Shown here in pieces: positions 60,252 to 64,000 of a stretch of 64,000 nt of DNA. How positions within the stretch are numbered: the stretch's first letter is position 1; the number at the start of each line of letters is the position of its first letter. Where the stretch lies: NCBI GenBank assembly GCA_016717305.1, contig JADKFY010000001.1:528038-592037 (forward strand). The letters run 5' to 3'. The position numbers and the translations under genes are program-made. The notes beneath the pieces were generated by a model that saw nothing but the letters and a program-made list of their open reading frames with translations, made no database searches and was not told the origin of the DNA. Origin of the DNA: Flavobacteriales bacterium. GTDB lineage: Bacteria; Bacteroidota; Bacteroidia; Flavobacteriales_F; PHOS-HE28.

Positions 60252-62168
60252 ATGATCACGGTACAAGGACTTACGCTCCATTTCGGCCAACGGCCCATGT
60301 TCGACGACATTTCGTTCTTCATCGGTAACGATGATAAGATCGGATTGGTAGGACGAAACGGTGCGGGAAAGAGTACCCTGCTGAAGATCATGGCAGGCCA
60401 GCAGCACTACGATAAAGGAACGATAGGCAAGCCCAAAGAACTCACGATGGGTTATTTGCCTCAGGAAATGGCGCACAACCTTACGCTAACACCGTGGGAA
60501 GTGGCTATGAAGGCATTCGAGGAAGCGCTTACATTGAATGCTACCCTGGAGCGGATCGAACGGGAACTACACACCGCCACCAGCGACGACCATGCCATGG
60601 AATTGGCAACTGAACTGGCCCATGCCCACGAGCGTTTGAACGCAATTGGTGCCGCCGATCACGATATGCAGGTGGAGCGTATGCTGAAAGGGATCGGTTT
60701 CGTGGAGGAGGACATGCACCGCAAGATGAGCGAATTGAGCGGCGGTTGGCGCATGCGTGCGGAACTTGCACGATTGCTTTTGATGCGCCCGGACCTGCTG
60801 CTCTTGGACGAGCCAACGAACCACTTGGACCTCCCCGCGATCCAATGGTTGGAGGACCTGTTGCGTACTTATCCCTCCGCAATAGTGCTGATCTCCCACG
60901 ATAAGACATTCTTGGATAGCCTTACAAAACGCACGTTGGAAGTGCTGGGTGGAAAGATCATCGACCGAAAGGTGCCATGGAGCCAATACGTTGAGTTGCG
61001 CAAGGTGGAACGCGAGCAGCAAGCCAGTGCCGCAAAACAGCAGCAGCAGTACATCAAGGAGACCACTGATCTGATCAACAAGTTCCGCGCAAAGGCCAGT
61101 AAGGCCGCATTCGCGCAGAACCTGATCAACAAGCTGGACAAACTGGAGCGTATCGAAGTGGACGATGAGGACCTGCGGAAGATGCTCGTGAAATTCCCGC
61201 CGGCACCGGCCAGTGGCAAGTTGGTATGCGAAGTGTTGGGCGTGAGCAAATCATATGGCGACAAGGAGATCTTCAACCATGCGGAACTCACGATCGCGAA
61301 GGGTGAACACCTCGCCCTAGTGGGTGCGAATGGTACCGGCAAGAGTACGCTGGTGCGCATGATCATGAAGGAGGAGCCGTTCGATGGAGAGGTCCGGTTG
61401 GGACACAATGTGATCATCGGTTATTACGCGCAGGACATGCCGGAGCGCATGAATCCTTTGTCCACTGTTATGGAGACTGCGGAGTCGGCAGCGAGCGAAG
61501 AGAACCGGTTGCGTGTCCGCGCCATGCTCGGTGCATTCATGTTCAGTGGTGATGATGTGGACAAGAAGGTGAAAGTGCTCAGTGGTGGCGAACGTGCGCG
61601 TTTGGCACTCTGTTGCATGCTCCTGAAACCATTGAATTTCCTGATCCTTGACGAACCTACGCACCACCTTGATATCCAAAGCAAGGACGTGTTGAAGGAG
61701 GCCTTGAAGAACTACGATGGTGCGTTCCTGCTCGTAAGCCACGATCGTGATTTCCTCACCGGGCTCACAACACGATTGCTTGAACTTGATGACTTCCGCA
61801 TCCGTGACCAACACATGGATATCCTCGAGCTGATCGAAAAACGAAAAGCATTGCAGGGTGCCGACATAGGCAAGTCTTCAGCTCGTGCCAAAGAGGAGAA
61901 AGCTTTGAAGAACACCGACCAGCGGGATAAACGCGATCGCGACAAGGAACGTCGCAAAGTGCAGAACCAAGTGGAGCGGTTGGAGAAGCAATTGGCCGAC
62001 CTCGAGAAGGAGGAGAAACAACTCCAATCTGAGGTCATGAAAGGCGGTATGCCTGCGCAGCAATTAGAGAAGGGCTATGAGAAGCTCGGTGATCTTGCGA
62101 AGCGTATTGCTTCCGTGATGGTGGAGTGGGAAACCGCTTCCGGGCAGTTGCAGGAGATCGATGCATAG
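60252..62168 (+). CDS. ABC-F family ATPase
   Basis: A 638-residue soluble protein with two ABC domains and no membrane segments. The first has Walker A GRNGAGKST, signature LSGGWRMRAELARLL and Walker B LLLLDEPTNHLD. The linker is long, charged and helical (about 245-310). The second domain has GANGTGKST, LSGGERARLALCCML and LILDEPTHHLD. A coiled-coil C-terminal extension (about 540-638) is rich in Lys/Glu. ABC-F proteins bind the ribosomal E site and assist translation or, in some subgroups, confer antibiotic protection. The Uup/YheS-like general type is favoured; resistance is not implied. It interrupts the T9SS gene region. Confidence 0.93.
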   Translation: MITVQGLTLHFGQRPMFDDISFFIGNDDKIGLVGRNGAGKSTLLKIMAGQQHYDKGTIGKPKELTMGYLPQEMAHNLTLTPWEVAMKAFEEALTLNATLERIERELHTATSDDHAMELATELAHAHERLNAIGAADHDMQVERMLKGIGFVEEDMHRKMSELSGGWRMRAELARLLLMRPDLLLLDEPTNHLDLPAIQWLEDLLRTYPSAIVLISHDKTFLDSLTKRTLEVLGGKIIDRKVPWSQYVELRKVEREQQASAAKQQQQYIKETTDLINKFRAKASKAAFAQNLINKLDKLERIEVDDEDLRKMLVKFPPAPASGKLVCEVLGVSKSYGDKEIFNHAELTIAKGEHLALVGANGTGKSTLVRMIMKEEPFDGEVRLGHNVIIGYYAQDMPERMNPLSTVMETAESAASEENRLRVRAMLGAFMFSGDDVDKKVKVLSGGERARLALCCMLLKPLNFLILDEPTHHLDIQSKDVLKEALKNYDGAFLLVSHDRDFLTGLTTRLLELDDFRIRDQHMDILELIEKRKALQGADIGKSSARAKEEKALKNTDQRDKRDRDKERRKVQNQVERLEKQLADLEKEEKQLQSEVMKGGMPAQQLEKGYEKLGDLAKRIASVMVEWETASGQLQEIDA

Positions 62169-62263
62169 GCGCTCGATCGGATAACGCTTCTGTTACCTTT
62201 TTAGTGCTTGTGCATTGGGTTATGTAAGCGTCGCATGCTGCGCGCTTCCCAAGATCCACACAC

Positions 62264-63883
62264 ATGGCCAGCACGAAATTGCCACCTAGGCAGATGATGA
62301 TCAACATGATGTATCTCGTGTTGACGGCGATCCTAGCATTGAACGTGAGCAAAGAGGTGCTCGATGCATTTGCTGTAATGGACACCGAGTTGGTCCGCAG
62401 CGGACGAGCCCAAGAACAACGATCAGCGGTCGAATACACGATCTTCGAAGATGCGGCAGATCGATTCCCCGAAAAATTCGGAAAGGCCCATATGCAGGCG
62501 TTGGAGGTGAAAGCACAGGCGGATTCTCTCGTTGAGCAGATCGAACGGATCAAGGTGGACGCTGTCGCAGAGGCTGATGGTATACCCGGATCGGACCTGG
62601 TAGGAAAGGATGCGGAGGGACGTGATACGTTGCGTGGCTTGCTCGCATTGGAAGCAAAGGATGATCGTGAAACATTGACACGCATGCTCGTTGGCAGCGA
62701 GCCCGCGTCACCGAAAAAAGGACCGGGGTCAGCCTTTGAGCTTAAGGAACGCATAAGCACTTTTCGTGATAACTTGAAGATGCTTTTTGGGACCCAAGCC
62801 CCCGAAATGACCATGGCATTGGACCTGCTCTACGACTTCAGTGAACGCCGTGATGCATCCGGGACCTTGAACAATTGGGAGAGCACGAATTTCTACGATG
62901 TACCGTTGGCCGCCGGTGTCGCCACACTTTCCAAATTACAAGCCGATATCCGGGGCACGGAGAACGATATGGTGAAGTGGCTCTACCGGTCGGTGGGGAG
63001 CAAGGACCACGGGTTCAGCGATCTCACGGCCGCCGTGATCCCCCAGAGCACCTTGATAATGCAAGGTGATTCGTTCCGCGCCGATGTCTTTCTTGCAGCT
63101 TATGACCCCAAGAACAGGCCGACCGTTACCGTAACGGGTGGAAGCGGGCTACCCATAGGGGAAGATGGAAAAGCGAAACTGCGCTTATCCGGTGATCGGA
63201 TCGGTGAGCAGATCGTGGAAGGCCTGATCCGCTTCGAAGGACCGGATGGACCCGAAGAGATACCGTACACAACCTCGTTCCAGGTAATGGCCCCGCTGTT
63301 GGTCGCATCGCCAACGAAGATGAACGTGTTGTACCGGGGCGTGGAGAACCCGATCGACCTGTCCGTGCCAGGCGTGCCGGCTGATCGCGTGCAGGCGAGC
63401 ATCTCCACCGGTAGGATAGTTCTCACTCCTAGCGGTTGGATGGCCTCGGGAATGGCGGGCACTTCTGCAGAGGTATATGCCAATGTGATCGCTCCGGATG
63501 GAAGCTCCCGGAGGATCGGGCCCGTTCGATTCAGGGTGAAGGAACTGCCGCCACCCACCGCCTACATCGGTGGCACTGTCCCAACGGATGTCCGCGTGGG
63601 AAAGGCCGTACTCGCCACTTCGCAAGGGATCGCTGCCAAGTCGTTGAACTCGGAATTCAATGATCAGTGGTCGGTGGTGCAGTTCGAATTGTCCATCGTT
63701 CGGCGCGGTGGCACCCCCATTTTCCTGAAAGCGAACGGTAATCGGTTCACCCAAGATATGCTGACAGCATTGGCTGCATTGCGGCCCAATGATCAAGTCT
63801 TTGTCAATGAGGTGAAGGGGAAATTGACGAATGGGGCTGGCCCGGCCAGAGACCTGAACCCGATAGCCTTAAAGGTCAAGTGA
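62264..63883 (+). CDS. GldM paralogue
   Basis: A 539-residue protein with the GldM layout: N-terminal membrane helix in MINMMYLVLTAILALNVSKE, MLVGSEPA, DASGTLNNWESTNFYDVPLA, LVASPTKMNVLYRGVENPID and the end LNPIALKVK. It differs from gldM through most of the periplasmic region but has no internal stop, so it is a diverged, probably expressed paralogue. It lacks a neighbouring gldL or intact gldN; an ABC-F gene and a gldN relic separate it from the main operon. A TACCTTTT box near 62195 could drive it. It may form an alternative motor stalk or a hetero-oligomer with GldM, which is inference. Confidence 0.9.
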   Translation: MASTKLPPRQMMINMMYLVLTAILALNVSKEVLDAFAVMDTELVRSGRAQEQRSAVEYTIFEDAADRFPEKFGKAHMQALEVKAQADSLVEQIERIKVDAVAEADGIPGSDLVGKDAEGRDTLRGLLALEAKDDRETLTRMLVGSEPASPKKGPGSAFELKERISTFRDNLKMLFGTQAPEMTMALDLLYDFSERRDASGTLNNWESTNFYDVPLAAGVATLSKLQADIRGTENDMVKWLYRSVGSKDHGFSDLTAAVIPQSTLIMQGDSFRADVFLAAYDPKNRPTVTVTGGSGLPIGEDGKAKLRLSGDRIGEQIVEGLIRFEGPDGPEEIPYTTSFQVMAPLLVASPTKMNVLYRGVENPIDLSVPGVPADRVQASISTGRIVLTPSGWMASGMAGTSAEVYANVIAPDGSSRRIGPVRFRVKELPPPTAYIGGTVPTDVRVGKAVLATSQGIAAKSLNSEFNDQWSVVQFELSIVRRGGTPIFLKANGNRFTQDMLTALAALRPNDQVFVNEVKGKLTNGAGPARDLNPIALKVK

Positions 63884-63915
63884 TACCTACAAAACCCAGG
63901 ATCCGTATTTTCAAC

Positions 63916-63923
63916 TATCTTTG
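63916..63923 (+). promoter_or_regulatory. -7 box TATCTTTG for the tRNA gene
   Basis: Exact match to TAnnTTTG, followed by GC, eight bases before the mature tRNA 5' end. The short distance suits a tRNA promoter. Confidence 0.65.
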
Positions 63924-63931
63924 CCGCCCAT

Positions 63932-64000
63932 TGCGGGGTGGAGCAGATGGTAGCTCGTCGGGCTCATAACCCGAAGGCCGTAGGTTCGAGTCCTACCCCC
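63932..64000 (+). tRNA. Initiator tRNA-Met (CAT), 3' end cut by the window
   Basis: The acceptor 5' strand, D-arm GAGC/GCTC, anticodon stem and loop TCGGG-CTCATAA-CCCGA, and T-arm GTAGG-TTCGAGT-CCTAC are all present. The anticodon CAT is at 63965-63967. Three consecutive G-C pairs at the base of the anticodon stem (GGG/CCC) and A11-U24 in the D-stem are initiator features. The last few acceptor bases and CCA lie beyond the window, so the 1:72 mismatch cannot be checked. Confidence 0.93.

Noticed and set aside
1..64000. CRISPR array, prophage or insertion sequence
   Set aside because: No regularly spaced repeats, cas genes, integrases, transposases or flanking terminal repeats were seen on either strand.

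Overview
The window is chromosomal DNA from a member of the Bacteroidota, most likely the order Flavobacteriales. Three things point there: a complete gldKLMN gliding/type IX secretion (T9SS) cluster, several proteins with T9SS C-terminal sorting domains, and recurrent TAnnTTTG-type -7 promoter boxes. Base composition is moderately GC-rich by eye. No phage, integrase, transposase or CRISPR array is visible. The left end cuts murD and the right end cuts an initiator tRNA.

Layout. (1) 1-9.2 kb, plus strand: the distal division and cell wall (dcw) cluster murD-ftsW-murG-murC-ftsQ-ftsA-ftsZ-yqeY. A free-standing MurD C-terminal-domain paralogue sits between murD and ftsW. (2) 9.4-12 kb, minus: a histone H1-like Lys/Ala protein and an OmpR-type two-component pair. 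(3) 12-21.6 kb: an ArnT-like glycosyltransferase, a TonB receptor flanked by two HmuY-like paralogues, a second TonB-type receptor and an RRM/Gly-rich RNA-binding protein. (4) 21.9-30.6 kb, plus: a MacAB-like efflux operon (adaptor, ATPase, two large permeases), a frameshifted ankyrin gene and a membrane fatty acid desaturase. (5) 30.7-45.2 kb, minus: a disrupted DUF4139 gene, a receiver/T9SS chimaeric ORF, the miaB-sigma54 activator-lptE-TPR-secG-groES-groEL block, and several envelope or secreted proteins. (6) 45.2-49 kb, minus: a LytTR regulator, its split TPR histidine kinase, and an exported MsrB. (7) 49.2-63.9 kb, plus: topA, an arginase-fold protein that has lost metal ligands, porP/sprF-like, gldK, gldL, gldM, gldN, a decayed gldN copy, an ABC-F ATPase and a second full-length gldM. 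The tRNA follows.

How the genes fit together. The T9SS genes build the export machine. Proteins at 13762 and 43108 look like its cargo. The HmuY/TonB locus appears to be a ligand-capture and uptake unit that exports one paralogue through T9SS and tethers the other as a lipoprotein. The miaB-to-groEL block joins tRNA modification, LPS-assembly lipoprotein, Sec translocation and chaperonin genes in one direction.

Four genes are broken by one-base (or compensating pairs of one-base) shifts, three of them at short homopolymers, in otherwise well-conserved frames. These may be sequencing errors rather than real decay. The decayed gldN copy and the receiver/T9SS chimaera look like real rearrangements. 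The most unusual items are that chimaera, the duplicated gldM with the adjacent gldN relic, the MurD C-domain paralogue, the metal-site-deficient arginase homologue, and a palindromic element carried in frame within miaB.
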